Below are positions 1 to 7,454 of a stretch of DNA of 64,000 nucleotides, piece after piece. Position 1 is the stretch's first letter, and the number at the start of each line of letters is the position of its first letter. The notes beneath the pieces are model-generated. The model did not search any database, was not told the origin of the DNA, and was given only the letters and a program-made list of their open reading frames with translations. Origin of the DNA: Microcosmobacter mediterraneus (GTDB taxonomy: Bacteria > Bacteroidota > Bacteroidia > Flavobacteriales > Flavobacteriaceae); contig NZ_JAVRIA010000001.1 in NCBI RefSeq assembly GCF_031846265.1, positions 310,001-374,000 of the forward strand, read 5' to 3'. The position numbers and the translations under genes were made by a program.

Positions 1-672
1 GTCTGTCCATATTATTTGTTGAAACCCTTTTTTCTGAGCCAGACTCGTTGGGTAAAACTGAGCACCATAGTTTCCTGCTGCTTTTGCAAAACCAACACCA
101 CCATCTGCAGATCTGCTAAATTTCTCAGCAAATAATACACGTACCTTTCCTTTATAATACGCTTTTGCAGGAGAACAAATAATCATAAAACGATAGGTCT
201 CTGATGGAGCTGCTGAAATAGCAGGTTCAGTTGCTATAACAAAAGGTCTTAAGTATAAGGAGTTGCCTATACCTGGTTTAATCCAATCTTTATCTAAGTT
301 TAATAATTCACTTAAACCCTTAAAGAAATAGTCTTTAGGAAACTCAGGTATGGCCATTCTGGCAGCCGATTTATTAATCCTTCTGTGGTTATCTTCAGGT
401 CTAAATAAAAACACACGATCGTTCTCATCTTTGTAAGCCTTCATACCTTCAAAAACAGCCTGACCATAATGAAACACTCTTGCAGAAGGCTCAATAGTCA
501 TAGCTTGGTAAGGTATTATCTTAGGAGTTTGCCATTTACCATCTTCAAAATCACAAACGAACATATGATCTGTAAACGTTTTTCCGAAAGCAAGATTGTT
601 AAAATCAACCTTTTCAATTTTAGACGTTTTAGCTTTTACTATATCGATTTCGTTTATTGGACTTTCTATCAT
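1..672 (-). CDS. ilvE: Branched-chain amino acid aminotransferase, C-terminus cut by window edge
   Basis: This PLP-dependent enzyme swaps the amino group between glutamate and the keto acids of leucine, isoleucine and valine in the cytoplasm. The first 224 codons are present; family members of this type are about 350 residues, so the rest lies left of the window. The PLP-binding lysine is Lys197 within GFAKAAGNYG, and the early stretch FHYGQAVFEGMKAY matches the fold-type IV aminotransferase signature. The ATG at 672 is preceded by a -7 box on the same strand at 696-704, which supports this start. It is transcribed divergently from the neighbouring lipoprotein gene. Identification is firm; the exact keto-acid preference is inferred from the family. 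Confidence 0.95.
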   Translation of the reverse strand, partial: MIESPINEIDIVKAKTSKIEKVDFNNLAFGKTFTDHMFVCDFEDGKWQTPKIIPYQAMTIEPSARVFHYGQAVFEGMKAYKDENDRVFLFRPEDNHRRINKSAARMAIPEFPKDYFFKGLSELLNLDKDWIKPGIGNSLYLRPFVIATEPAISAAPSETYRFMIICSPAKAYYKGKVRVLFAEKFSRSADGGVGFAKAAGNYGAQFYPTSLAQKKGFQQIIWTD

Positions 673-695
673 TTTTTGTTTGGTGTTTTAGCGAT

Positions 696-704
696 GCAAA
701 AGTA
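696..704 (-). promoter_or_regulatory. -7 promoter box of ilvE
   Basis: On the minus strand this reads TACTTTTGC, a perfect match to the flavobacterial -7 consensus TAnnTTTGC. It lies 23 nt before the ilvE ATG. No clear -33 TTG was seen 19-21 nt upstream. Confidence 0.6.
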
Positions 705-753
705 CTTAATTTAAGCCGTATAAAAAATAGAATGGTTACTTAAAAAAATGTTA

Positions 754-761
754 TATTTTTG
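754..761 (+). promoter_or_regulatory. -7 promoter box of the DUF4920 lipoprotein gene
   Basis: The sequence TATTTTTG matches TAnnTTTG and lies 31 nt before the ATG at 793. Its position argues against the in-frame ATG at 748, which lies upstream of the box. Confidence 0.4.
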
Positions 762-792
762 TTTAAAATTTATCAAAAAAAACATATTAAAA

Positions 793-1299
793 ATGAAAAA
801 AATACTATTCATATTTTGCTTAGTGTGCTTAGTTACATCTTGCAAAGAAGACAAAAAAGAAGTTGCAAATGATTATGAAATTGAGCAGACCAAAGACTTG
901 GCTTATGCATCATTTGGCATGGAAATTAATGATAACGATGCTTTAGAATCAGAGAGTATGGCTAAGCATTACAAAACAATTAAGGCAGGAGATTCCATAA
1001 ACTCTAAATTTAGAGGAACAATAAAAGAAGTTTGTTCTAAAAAAGGATGCTGGATGACACTAGATATTGGTGACGAAGAAGAAGTAATGGTTCGTTTTAA
1101 AGACTATGGTTTTTTTATGCCACTAAATGCTGAAGGAGAGGTTGTGATTAATGGAAAAGCATTTGTTAAAGAAACCTCTGTTGAAGAGTTAAGACATTAC
1201 GCTGAAGATGCAGGAAAATCTGAAGAAGAAATCAATGCTATAACTGAGCCAGAACGAACTTTAGCATTTGAAGCCGATGGCGTATTGCTCAAACAATAA
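793..1299 (+). CDS. DUF4920 family lipoprotein
   Basis: The product is a 168-residue envelope lipoprotein of the DUF4920 family, whose function is not established. The ATG at 793 gives a classic lipoprotein signal ending LVTSC with Cys17 as the lipidated residue; the longer reading from 748 would bury it. The residues after Cys17 (KEDKKE) are charged, like the lipoprotein export signal of Bacteroidota, so exposure on the cell surface is possible. A CSKKGCWM motif in the middle offers two cysteines, and the rest looks like a small beta barrel (seen by hydrophobic pattern only). The next gene overlaps its end by 32 bases, suggesting translational coupling. Confidence 0.8.
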   Translation: MKKILFIFCLVCLVTSCKEDKKEVANDYEIEQTKDLAYASFGMEINDNDALESESMAKHYKTIKAGDSINSKFRGTIKEVCSKKGCWMTLDIGDEEEVMVRFKDYGFFMPLNAEGEVVINGKAFVKETSVEELRHYAEDAGKSEEEINAITEPERTLAFEADGVLLKQ

Positions 1300-1726
1300 C
1301 ATAATCGTTTTTTGTTGCTTAGTTTTATTTTCAACATTAAGTTGTAAGCAGAAGGTATATAAAGAAGTAAAGCCAAAAGAAGAACTTATTATGTATAAAT
1401 CTTCAGAAATGGCAACACTTATGAATGCCTTTTATACTTATAATGAAGCCTTAAAAGCTGCCATAGAATCTAATAGTACATTACCAGAAATGCCAGAATC
1501 ATTCAATAGTATACACACGGCTAAAATGACTGATGTTAATGGACGTACACCAATTTTTCAGAGCTTTGCACCTTTATATTTAGAAGCGCAAAAATCCATC
1601 CACTATAGTTTAGATACTATGACGAAAAAAACGCATTATAATTCTGTAATTAATCTTTGTATATCCTGTCATAAAACAGAATGTGTTGGGCCAATTCCAC
1701 GTATTAAGAAATTGATGATCGAATAA
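1268..1726 (+). CDS. Small lipoprotein with C-terminal CxxCH haem-binding motif
   Basis: I do not recognise a named family. The protein (152 residues from this ATG; 149 from the ATG at 1277) has a hydrophobic stretch ending STLSC, a lipobox, followed by a mostly helical region. A single c-type haem motif CISCH sits at residues 131-135, about 17 residues from the end. Haem attachment near the C-terminus of a helical protein resembles cytochrome c' and c-556, but the low residue identity that I can judge by eye makes this only an analogy. The signal peptide has no basic residue at its start, which is odd and leaves the start codon uncertain. The gene overlaps the DUF4920 gene by 32 bases and ends 6 bases before mnmD. 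Confidence 0.6.
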   Translation: MKPMAYCSNNNIIVFCCLVLFSTLSCKQKVYKEVKPKEELIMYKSSEMATLMNAFYTYNEALKAAIESNSTLPEMPESFNSIHTAKMTDVNGRTPIFQSFAPLYLEAQKSIHYSLDTMTKKTHYNSVINLCISCHKTECVGPIPRIKKLMIE

Positions 1727-1732
1727 GTAAGT

Positions 1733-2437
1733 TTGAAACGAAAAATAATAACTACTAATGATGGTTCTAAAACCATACACATAGAGGATTGGAATGAGCA
1801 GTATCATTCCGTTCATGGCGCTATACAAGAAGCAAATCATGTGTTTATAAAACATGGTTTGCTTTTTTATTTTGAAAATTACTGTCATTCGGAGCAAAGC
1901 GAAGAATCTAAATTAAACCAAGTTGCAATTCTTGAAATAGGATTTGGTACTGGTCTTAATGCGTTTCTAACCTTAATAGAATCTGAAAAGCTTAAAGCAA
2001 CTATTAGTTATACTGGAGTTGAAGCATTTCCTGTATCAGAAAGCGAATTAAATCAACTAAATTACACAAGCTTATTGCCAGTTGATTACACTGAGCAATT
2101 TAAGATAATGCACTCAGAACCTTGGGAAACTAACACACAAATCACCAAAGAGTTTAGGTTAAAAAAAGAAAAAAAATATTTTAAAGATATTAGATCTGAA
2201 AATGAATTTAATATCATTTATTTTGATGCCTTTGGTGCTAGAGTACAACCAGAACTTTGGACAGAAGCTATATTTAAAATAATGTTTAAAGCTTTAAAAC
2301 CTCAAGGTGTTTTAGTAACCTATTCTGCTAAAGGTAGCGTTAGGCGTGCTATGCAAACTGTTGGTTTTACAGTAGAACGTTTGCCAGGACCACCAGGAAA
2401 ACGAGAGATGTTAAGAGCAGTTAAAAGTTTGAATTAA
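1733..2437 (+). CDS. mnmD: MnmD-type tRNA U34 methyltransferase with an in-frame repeat insertion
   Basis: MnmD uses S-adenosylmethionine to methylate 5-aminomethyl-2-thiouridine at the wobble position of certain tRNAs. The 234-residue protein has the SAM motif ILEIGFGTGLNA (66-77) and the family's C-terminal RLPGPPGKREM. No ATG precedes the conserved N-terminus, so the TTG at 1733 is the probable start. Residues 51-60 (CHSEQSEESK) are encoded by a copy of a well-known Bacteroidota intergenic repeat and sit in a loop before the SAM motif, where relatives have only a short linker. Unlike E. coli MnmC, there is no fused oxidase domain. It follows the CxxCH lipoprotein gene by 6 bases. Confidence 0.88.
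   Translation: MKRKIITTNDGSKTIHIEDWNEQYHSVHGAIQEANHVFIKHGLLFYFENYCHSEQSEESKLNQVAILEIGFGTGLNAFLTLIESEKLKATISYTGVEAFPVSESELNQLNYTSLLPVDYTEQFKIMHSEPWETNTQITKEFRLKKEKKYFKDIRSENEFNIIYFDAFGARVQPELWTEAIFKIMFKALKPQGVLVTYSAKGSVRRAMQTVGFTVERLPGPPGKREMLRAVKSLN
1879..1888 (+). other. Upstream junction of the repeat insertion in mnmD
   Basis: The codons just before the repeat copy (TTACTGTCAT region) mark where the MnmD alignment would be expected to break. The exact junction cannot be fixed without aligned relatives. Confidence 0.25.
1883..1909 (+). repeat. Dispersed Bacteroidota repeat copy inside mnmD
   Basis: The 27-base stretch beginning TGTCATTCGGAGC and ending GAAGAATCT resembles the widespread intergenic element of the form TGTCATTCCGAGCGAAGCGAGGAATCT. 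It is read in frame and gives the tell-tale peptide HSEQSEES. Recognition is from memory of the element; no search was run. Confidence 0.65.
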
Positions 2438-2494
2438 CAACATAAAGGTTAGTTAAACAATTCCTAAGATTTTAAAAGTGCTTTAATCCCTTTG

Positions 2495-2503
2495 TATCTT
2501 TAC
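2495..2503 (+). promoter_or_regulatory. Variant -7 box, possible leaderless promoter
   Basis: TATCTTTAC resembles the -7 consensus with A in place of the final G. Only three bases separate it from the ATG at 2507, so transcription would begin at or next to the start codon. The same arrangement occurs at 44231-44239 on the other strand. Confidence 0.4.
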
Positions 2504-2506
2504 AAA

Positions 2507-3409
2507 ATGAAAGTACTTATTACAGGAGCCACTGGTTTAGTTGGTAGTGAAATTGTTAACGTATGCCATGTTAAAGGCATTGATGTACATTATTTAACGA
2601 CATCTAAGCATAAAATATCTAATAAGCCCAATTACAAAGGCTTTTATTGGAACCCTTCAGTTTATGAGATTGATATTGCCTGTTTTGAAGGTGTAGACGC
2701 TGTTGTAAATTTAGCTGGAGCTTCAATTTCTAAACGCTGGACAAAAAGCTATAAGCAAGAGGTTTTAGATAGTCGTTTACAATCTTTAGAGTTATTGTAT
2801 GATAGTGTTTCAAAAAATGGCATAAAAATTAAGCAGTTTATTTCAGCAAGTGCCATTGGTATATATCCAGACTCTGATATAAATTACTATGAGGAGGATT
2901 ATAAAGAGTATTCATTTACATTTTTAGGAAAAGTTGTGACGCATTGGGAGAAAGCTGTTGATGCTTTTAAAGAGCTCAATTTTAATGTTGCTAAAATTAG
3001 AATAGGATTAGTGTTATCTGCAAAAGGAGGTGCACTCACTGAGATTATTAAACCTATGAAGTTTGGACTAGGTGCGGCTTTTGGAGATGGTAAACAATGG
3101 CAATCTTGGATTCATGTTAAAGATTTAGCAGAACTCTTTGTGCATTGTATAGAGCAAAATCTTTCTGGCATTTATAATGGTGTAGCGCCAAACCCTGTCT
3201 CTAATAATGAACTTACAAAGGCTGCAGCAAAGGCTTTAGGTAAGCCTTTGTTTTTACCGAATATTCCTAAAGCAATTATGGCTTTAACATTAGGAGAAAT
3301 GCATATCTTATTATTTGAAAGTCAGCGCGTAAGTGCACAAAAGATAGAAAGTACAGGTTTCGATTTTCAATTTCCAAATCTTCAACTTGCATTAGAAGAT
3401 ATTTTATAA
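2507..3409 (+). CDS. TIGR01777 family NAD-dependent epimerase-like protein
   Basis: The 300-residue protein belongs to the extended short-chain dehydrogenase group (TIGR01777, E. coli YfcH-like); its substrate is not known. The dinucleotide-binding motif GATGLVG is at residues 7-13, directly after the first beta strand MKVLIT, which fixes the start at 2507 rather than at an in-frame ATG at 2492. The stretches VVNLAGASISKRWT, SASAIGIYP and SWIHVKDLA are typical of this family. It converges on the anti-sigma gene, with the two stop codons side by side inside a 6-base overlap. Confidence 0.85.
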   Translation: MKVLITGATGLVGSEIVNVCHVKGIDVHYLTTSKHKISNKPNYKGFYWNPSVYEIDIACFEGVDAVVNLAGASISKRWTKSYKQEVLDSRLQSLELLYDSVSKNGIKIKQFISASAIGIYPDSDINYYEEDYKEYSFTFLGKVVTHWEKAVDAFKELNFNVAKIRIGLVLSAKGGALTEIIKPMKFGLGAAFGDGKQWQSWIHVKDLAELFVHCIEQNLSGIYNGVAPNPVSNNELTKAAAKALGKPLFLPNIPKAIMALTLGEMHILLFESQRVSAQKIESTGFDFQFPNLQLALEDIL

Positions 3410-4183
3410 GTACACATTACTTATTAATCTTGAAACTGTTGGATGGTCATTACCACCTAAAGGTTCAATAGTAATATTTAGAGATTCGGCATTATCTATG
3501 TAAGTCATTGCTATCATACCTTTACTTTTCGGAATTAATCCCATATTTATCATTTCACCATCAACGTCTGCCCACATTTGGTAATCATGATTCTGATCGA
3601 GTTCTGGTAAAAGTTCAGCATTAATAACGACTGATTTTTCTTCATGATTAACATAACTTACAATCTTAGCCTCTGGTGATAAATCGTTTCCTTTTAAAAT
3701 AAATTGTTCAGCGTTAGGATCAGAAATGATATCATACCAATTAATAAGATCATCATAATTATTAGCCATATTATTTAGATCTTTCATTAACATATCCTTT
3801 TCATTAGAAACCATTTCTAAGTCAGACTTTACATTTTGTAGCTCTGCATATAAAAAATAAGTACTTATTAATAAAAACGCAGCGATACTAGCAGCAATAC
3901 CTAAGTACCACTTGTTTGAAGATTTATTTTCGTTAGATAAAGAGACTACCTTGGTGTTATTAGAAATTTCTGATAAGAGATTTGATTTTACAACCTTAGG
4001 AGGAGTAATAGCATTATCTATGGCTAAATTTTCAAAGCCTTTTTCTATCTCTAATACATAGTCAGCGAGTTCTTCATCTGACTTTAATAGTAATTCTATT
4101 TCTAATTGTTGAGCAGCATCAAGCTCGCCTAAAACGTATTGTTCAAGCAGTCCAGTTTCTTTAATTTTTGTCTTGTCCGTCAT
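3404..4183 (-). CDS. Anti-sigma factor, RskA-like
   Basis: The 259-residue membrane protein is expected to hold its partner sigma factor inactive at the inner membrane. A cytoplasmic N-terminal part (1-90, including LEQYVLGELDAAQQLEIE) is typical of zinc-free anti-sigma domains. One membrane segment spans about 92-113, a short coiled coil follows (113-145), and residues 150-259 resemble the RskA C-terminal domain exposed outside (for example HDYQMWADVDG). Its ATG overlaps the sigma gene stop by four bases, so the pair is translationally coupled. Assignment is good; the inducing signal is unknown. Confidence 0.85.
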   Translation of the reverse strand: MTDKTKIKETGLLEQYVLGELDAAQQLEIELLLKSDEELADYVLEIEKGFENLAIDNAITPPKVVKSNLLSEISNNTKVVSLSNENKSSNKWYLGIAASIAAFLLISTYFLYAELQNVKSDLEMVSNEKDMLMKDLNNMANNYDDLINWYDIISDPNAEQFILKGNDLSPEAKIVSYVNHEEKSVVINAELLPELDQNHDYQMWADVDGEMINMGLIPKSKGMIAMTYIDNAESLNITIEPLGGNDHPTVSRLISNVYL

Positions 4184-4737
4184 CGCATTACTTCAATTAA
4201 AATCAACATTAACACTAGTGCAATAGAATAACTTTCTTTAAGCTTTTTTAAGGCTTGTCTTAAATAAGATTTAAATGTTCCTAAAGGAACGTCCATTTCC
4301 TTGTGAGCTTCTCTATGCGTTAATCCATTAAAATAAACCAGTTCAATAGCACGTTTGTGATGCGCCTCAAGTTTATTTATAGAACCTTTAAGTGCTAATT
4401 CACTATCATTAGACAATTCAATAGCTTCTTTATTTTTATATACACTTAAATCTTCAGTTTGGATGAGCTTTTTTGGTTTACGCAGAATATTTAACACTTT
4501 ATTTTTAGCAATTCTGTAAGACCATGTATAAAAGCGACCTTTCTCAGGATCGTAGGCATCAGGTTTTTCCCAAATAGTCATAAAGGTATCTTGTAAAACT
4601 TCTTGTGCAATACCTTCGTCTTTGCATAGTCTTAGAATAACACCAAAAATAGCAGGTGCGTATTTATCATATAATAAAGCTAAGGCCTTTTCGTCCTTCG
4701 TCTTTAATCTAGAAATTAGAATACTATCGTCTTGCAT
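4180..4737 (-). CDS. ECF-type RNA polymerase sigma factor
   Basis: The 185-residue protein directs RNA polymerase to a stress regulon. Region 2 is visible around residues 20-90 (LLYDKYAPAIFG, FYTWSYRIAKNKVLN) and region 4 around 120-165 (LTHREAHKEMDVPLGTFKS, a helix-turn-helix). The last fifteen residues are unusually hydrophobic (ALVLMLILIEVMR) and overlap the anti-sigma start. A good -7 box lies at 4775-4783 on the same strand. It faces a fasciclin gene, a likely but unproven target. Confidence 0.92.
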   Translation of the reverse strand: MQDDSILISRLKTKDEKALALLYDKYAPAIFGVILRLCKDEGIAQEVLQDTFMTIWEKPDAYDPEKGRFYTWSYRIAKNKVLNILRKPKKLIQTEDLSVYKNKEAIELSNDSELALKGSINKLEAHHKRAIELVYFNGLTHREAHKEMDVPLGTFKSYLRQALKKLKESYSIALVLMLILIEVMR

Positions 4738-4774
4738 TAATGTTAAAGATTTCCCAAAATTAATTTGAGCTCAT

Positions 4775-4783
4775 CCAAAGATA
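4775..4783 (-). promoter_or_regulatory. -7 promoter box of the sigma/anti-sigma operon
   Basis: The minus strand reads TATCTTTGG, matching TAnnTTTG, 37 nt before the sigma-factor ATG. This suggests basal transcription by the housekeeping sigma factor. Confidence 0.5.
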
Positions 4784-4852
4784 GTAAACCTGTGTAAATA
4801 ATTATGAAAGCGCTTAAAACTTAAAACACATTAATAATTAAAATTTAAAATC

Positions 4853-5365
4853 ATGAAAAAAGTATTATTTGTATTCGTAACTATTACTGCATTAGCAATC
4901 AGTCAAATGGCAACAGCTCAAAAAACGATAGTAGATGTAGCAGTTGGTAATGAAGATTTCTCAACTTTAGTAGCTGCTCTTAAAGCAGCTGATTTAGTAG
5001 GAGCATTACAAGGAGATGGACCATTTACAGTATTTGCACCAACCAATTCTGCCTTCGGAAAAATAGACTCTAAAACGTTAAATTCGCTTTTAGAGCCTAA
5101 AAATAAAAAAGCACTAGCTAACATTTTAACATACCATGTTATACCATCTAAATTAATGGCAAATGATGTGGTAGCTGCTTTAAAAAAGGGTAAGGGAAAA
5201 GTAGATGTTAAAGCTTTAAATGGCCAAACTTTGACAGTTTTGTCTAAGAATGGAAAAATATGGTTGAAAGACCAAAATGGAAATTACAGTGAAATAGTGG
5301 CAACAGATGTAAAAGGATCTAATGGAGTAATTCACGTAATTGACTCAGTAGTAATGCCAAAATAA
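4853..5365 (+). CDS. Secreted fasciclin (FAS1) domain protein
   Basis: The 170-residue protein has a signal peptide (1-22, ending ATAQ) and a single FAS1 domain filling the rest. The two hallmark blocks are GPFTVFAPTNSAFGKI and, later, YHVIPSKLMANDV, with the terminal strand GVIHVIDSVVMP. FAS1 proteins act in adhesion or matrix contact; in Bacteroidota the precise role is usually unknown. It is divergent from the ECF sigma/anti-sigma pair and ends at a strong terminator, so it is monocistronic. Confidence 0.92.
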   Translation: MKKVLFVFVTITALAISQMATAQKTIVDVAVGNEDFSTLVAALKAADLVGALQGDGPFTVFAPTNSAFGKIDSKTLNSLLEPKNKKALANILTYHVIPSKLMANDVVAALKKGKGKVDVKALNGQTLTVLSKNGKIWLKDQNGNYSEIVATDVKGSNGVIHVIDSVVMPK

Positions 5366-5399
5366 GTGAAGTTAGAACGGTATTGCTATGAAAAAGAAA

Positions 5400-5424
5400 G
5401 CCTCGTCTATGACGAGGTTTTTTT
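5400..5424 (+). terminator. Intrinsic terminator after the fasciclin gene
   Basis: A perfect seven-base stem CCTCGTC / GACGAGG with a three-base loop is followed by seven T residues. It separates the fasciclin gene from the grpE promoter. Confidence 0.88.
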
Positions 5425-5447
5425 ATGTCTAATTTTTTTGATGACAT

Positions 5448-5481
5448 TTTGACATTTTATGAATATTGGCAGTACTTTTGC
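5448..5481 (+). promoter_or_regulatory. Promoter of grpE-dnaJ
   Basis: A -33 element TTTG (5448-5451) and a perfect -7 box TACTTTTGC (5473-5481) are separated by 21 nt, as expected for the housekeeping sigma factor of Bacteroidota. The grpE ATG is 38 nt downstream. No CIRCE-type inverted repeat was seen. Confidence 0.7.
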
Positions 5482-5519
5482 CAACCATAAATCGAAGATT
5501 TAACACAAGTGTTCTAAAA

Positions 5520-6056
5520 ATGAGCAAAAAAAATAAAAAACAAGAGGTTGTAGAGCCTCAAGTAGAAGAAAAAGAAGTGGAAGACACTCAAGAAAACGAG
5601 TTGACAGCAGAAGAAAAGCTGCAAGAAGAACTTGCAAAAGAGAAGGACAAATTTATGCGTCTTTTCGCTGAATTTGAAAATTATAAAAAGCGCACCTCAA
5701 AAGAACGTGTAGAGTTATTTAAGACCGCTGGTGAAGAAGTAATGCAATCATTATTACCTGTTTTAGATGATTTTGAACGTGCACTAACTCATATTGAAGA
5801 TGATAAAGAAGCTGAAGAGTTAAGAAAAGGAGTTTTGCTTATATACCAAAAACTACTCACTACATTAGAGCAAAAAGGGCTTTCTGCTATTGAGGTAAAT
5901 TCTGGTGATACTTTTGATGCAGAAGATCATCAGGCGATAACGCAAATTCCAGCACCAACTGACGATATGAAAGGAAAAGTCATTGATATTGTAGAGAAAG
6001 GATATAAACTTGGAGACAAAGTGATACGATATCCTAAAGTAGTGGTAGGACAATAA
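5520..6056 (+). CDS. grpE: Nucleotide exchange factor GrpE
   Basis: GrpE releases ADP from DnaK in the chaperone cycle. From the ATG at 5520 the protein is 178 residues; a longer frame from a TTG at 5466 is rejected because it would start inside the promoter. It has an acidic N-terminal tail, a long coiled coil (FMRLFAEFENYKKRT and onward), and the C-terminal beta domain ending EKGYKLGDKVIRYPKVVV, all typical. dnaJ follows 36 bases later in the same operon; dnaK is not in the window. Confidence 0.96.
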   Translation: MSKKNKKQEVVEPQVEEKEVEDTQENELTAEEKLQEELAKEKDKFMRLFAEFENYKKRTSKERVELFKTAGEEVMQSLLPVLDDFERALTHIEDDKEAEELRKGVLLIYQKLLTTLEQKGLSAIEVNSGDTFDAEDHQAITQIPAPTDDMKGKVIDIVEKGYKLGDKVIRYPKVVVGQ

Positions 6057-6092
6057 AGTTAAAGTTCTCATTTAGAACATTGAATAAACAAG

Positions 6093-7205
6093 ATGGCAAA
6101 ACAAGATTATTACGACATATTAGGAGTTAGCAAAGGTGCATCTGATGCAGAAATAAAAAAGGCATACAGAAAGATGGCTTTAAAATATCATCCTGATAAA
6201 AATCCAGATGATAAAGAAGCCGAGGAGAAGTTTAAAAAGGCAGCTGAAGCTTATGAAGTTTTAAGCAACGCTGATAAAAAGGCGAAATATGATCAATTTG
6301 GTCATGCTGCGTTTGATGGTTCAGGTGGCTTTGGAGGAGGAGGAATGAATATGGATGACATTTTTAGCCAGTTTGGTGATATTTTTGGAGGTGCTTTCGG
6401 TGGTGGTTTTGGTGGTTTTGGTGGCCAAGGTAGACGCATGGTAAAAGGAAGTAATTTGAGGATACGCGTAAGGCTTACTCTAGAAGAGGTTGCTAATGGT
6501 GTAGAAAAGAAAATAAAAGTTAAGCGTAAAGTCCAAGCAGAAGGCACAACCTATAAAACATGTACTACTTGTAATGGATCAGGACAAGTTACAAGAATAA
6601 GTAATACTATTCTTGGTCGTATGCAAACTTCTGCGCCTTGTAATGTTTGTGGAGGAGCAGGACAAATTATTGATCAAAAACCTTCAGGTGCAGATGCACA
6701 AGGTTTAATGGTTTCGGAAGAAACAGTTTCTGTAAAGATTCCTGCTGGTGTTGTCGATGGTATGCAACTTAAAGTTACAGGAAAAGGTAACGATGCTCCA
6801 GGAAATGGGATTTCTGGAGATTTACTTGTGGCAATCCAAGAAGAGAATCATGAAACATTAAAGCGTGAAGGTGATAATTTGCATTACGATCTTTATGTAA
6901 GTTTACCAGATGCTGTATTAGGAACGTCTACAGAAATAGATACTGTAACAGGTAAAGTGCGTATAAAAATAGAATCAGGAGTGCAATCTGGAAAGATTTT
7001 AAGACTTAGAGGTAAGGGAATTCCTAGTATTAATGGTTATGGTAAAGGTGATTTATTAGTGCATGTTAATGTTTGGACACCTAAAACATTAAACAAAACT
7101 CAAAAGGAATTTTTTGAAAGTATGAGAAATGATGAGCATTTTGAGCCCAAGCCACAAAGCGGTGACAAATCTTTTTTTGAAAAGGTAAAAGATATGTTCT
7201 CTTAA
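6093..7205 (+). CDS. dnaJ: Chaperone DnaJ with a reduced zinc-binding region
   Basis: DnaJ delivers unfolded clients to DnaK and stimulates its ATPase. The 370-residue protein has a J domain (HPD at 33-35), a Gly/Phe-rich linker (about 75-113), a zinc region and the two C-terminal substrate-binding barrels. Canonical DnaJ has four CxxCxGxG repeats; here only two remain, CTTCNGSG (157-164) and CNVCGGAG (183-190), while the places of repeats 1 and 4 carry no cysteines. In the known architecture repeats 2 and 3 form zinc centre II, so centre I appears to be lost. Similar DnaJ proteins are, as I recall, usual in flavobacteria. Identification is certain. Confidence 0.96.
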   Translation: MAKQDYYDILGVSKGASDAEIKKAYRKMALKYHPDKNPDDKEAEEKFKKAAEAYEVLSNADKKAKYDQFGHAAFDGSGGFGGGGMNMDDIFSQFGDIFGGAFGGGFGGFGGQGRRMVKGSNLRIRVRLTLEEVANGVEKKIKVKRKVQAEGTTYKTCTTCNGSGQVTRISNTILGRMQTSAPCNVCGGAGQIIDQKPSGADAQGLMVSEETVSVKIPAGVVDGMQLKVTGKGNDAPGNGISGDLLVAIQEENHETLKREGDNLHYDLYVSLPDAVLGTSTEIDTVTGKVRIKIESGVQSGKILRLRGKGIPSINGYGKGDLLVHVNVWTPKTLNKTQKEFFESMRNDEHFEPKPQSGDKSFFEKVKDMFS

Positions 7206-7240
7206 AAAAGCGTTGTTTTACTAAAAAACATTATATTTGA

Positions 7241-7275
7241 ATTATCACTAATTCATTTTAGTGGTAATTTTTCTT
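7241..7275 (+). terminator. Intrinsic terminator downstream of dnaJ (first)
   Basis: An eleven-base stem ATTATCACTAA / TTAGTGGTAAT with one G-U pair is followed by a T-rich tract. Confidence 0.7.
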
Positions 7276-7292
7276 TTTCATAGCAATTTTTT

Positions 7293-7329
7293 CCCATCCT
7301 TATCTAATAAGGGTGGGTTTTGTTTTTTT
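7293..7329 (+). terminator. Intrinsic terminator downstream of dnaJ (second, tandem)
   Basis: An eleven-base stem CCCATCCTTAT / ATAAGGGTGGG with one G-U pair and a three-base loop precedes a long T tract. It backs up the terminator 20 nt upstream. Confidence 0.8.
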
Positions 7330-7411
7330 AAACTATTTTATTTAATCTTTTTTTCTTGATTGTAGTATAGTTTTATTTCATTATTTACACTTCTGTGAGT
7401 GTAACATTTGG

Positions 7412-7420
7412 TATCTTTAC
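7412..7420 (+). promoter_or_regulatory. Variant -7 box before the ABC-2 exporter operon
   Basis: TATCTTTAC, the same variant box seen at 2495 and 44231, lies 34 nt before the ATG at 7455. No -33 element was recognised. Confidence 0.35.
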
Positions 7421-7454
7421 AACACTTATACACAGAACTAACACATTTCTTTTT

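Noticed and set aside
469..714. Open frame on the plus strand over the start of ilvE
   Set aside because: It is antisense to a well-conserved gene, has no family features and crosses the ilvE promoter.
5466..5519. Longer GrpE start at TTG 5466
   Set aside because: This start lies upstream of the -7 box at 5473, so it would not be in the transcript.
6302..6547. Proline-rich open frame on the minus strand
   Set aside because: It is the antisense of the Gly/Phe-rich linker of dnaJ; the proline content is a by-product of glycine codons.
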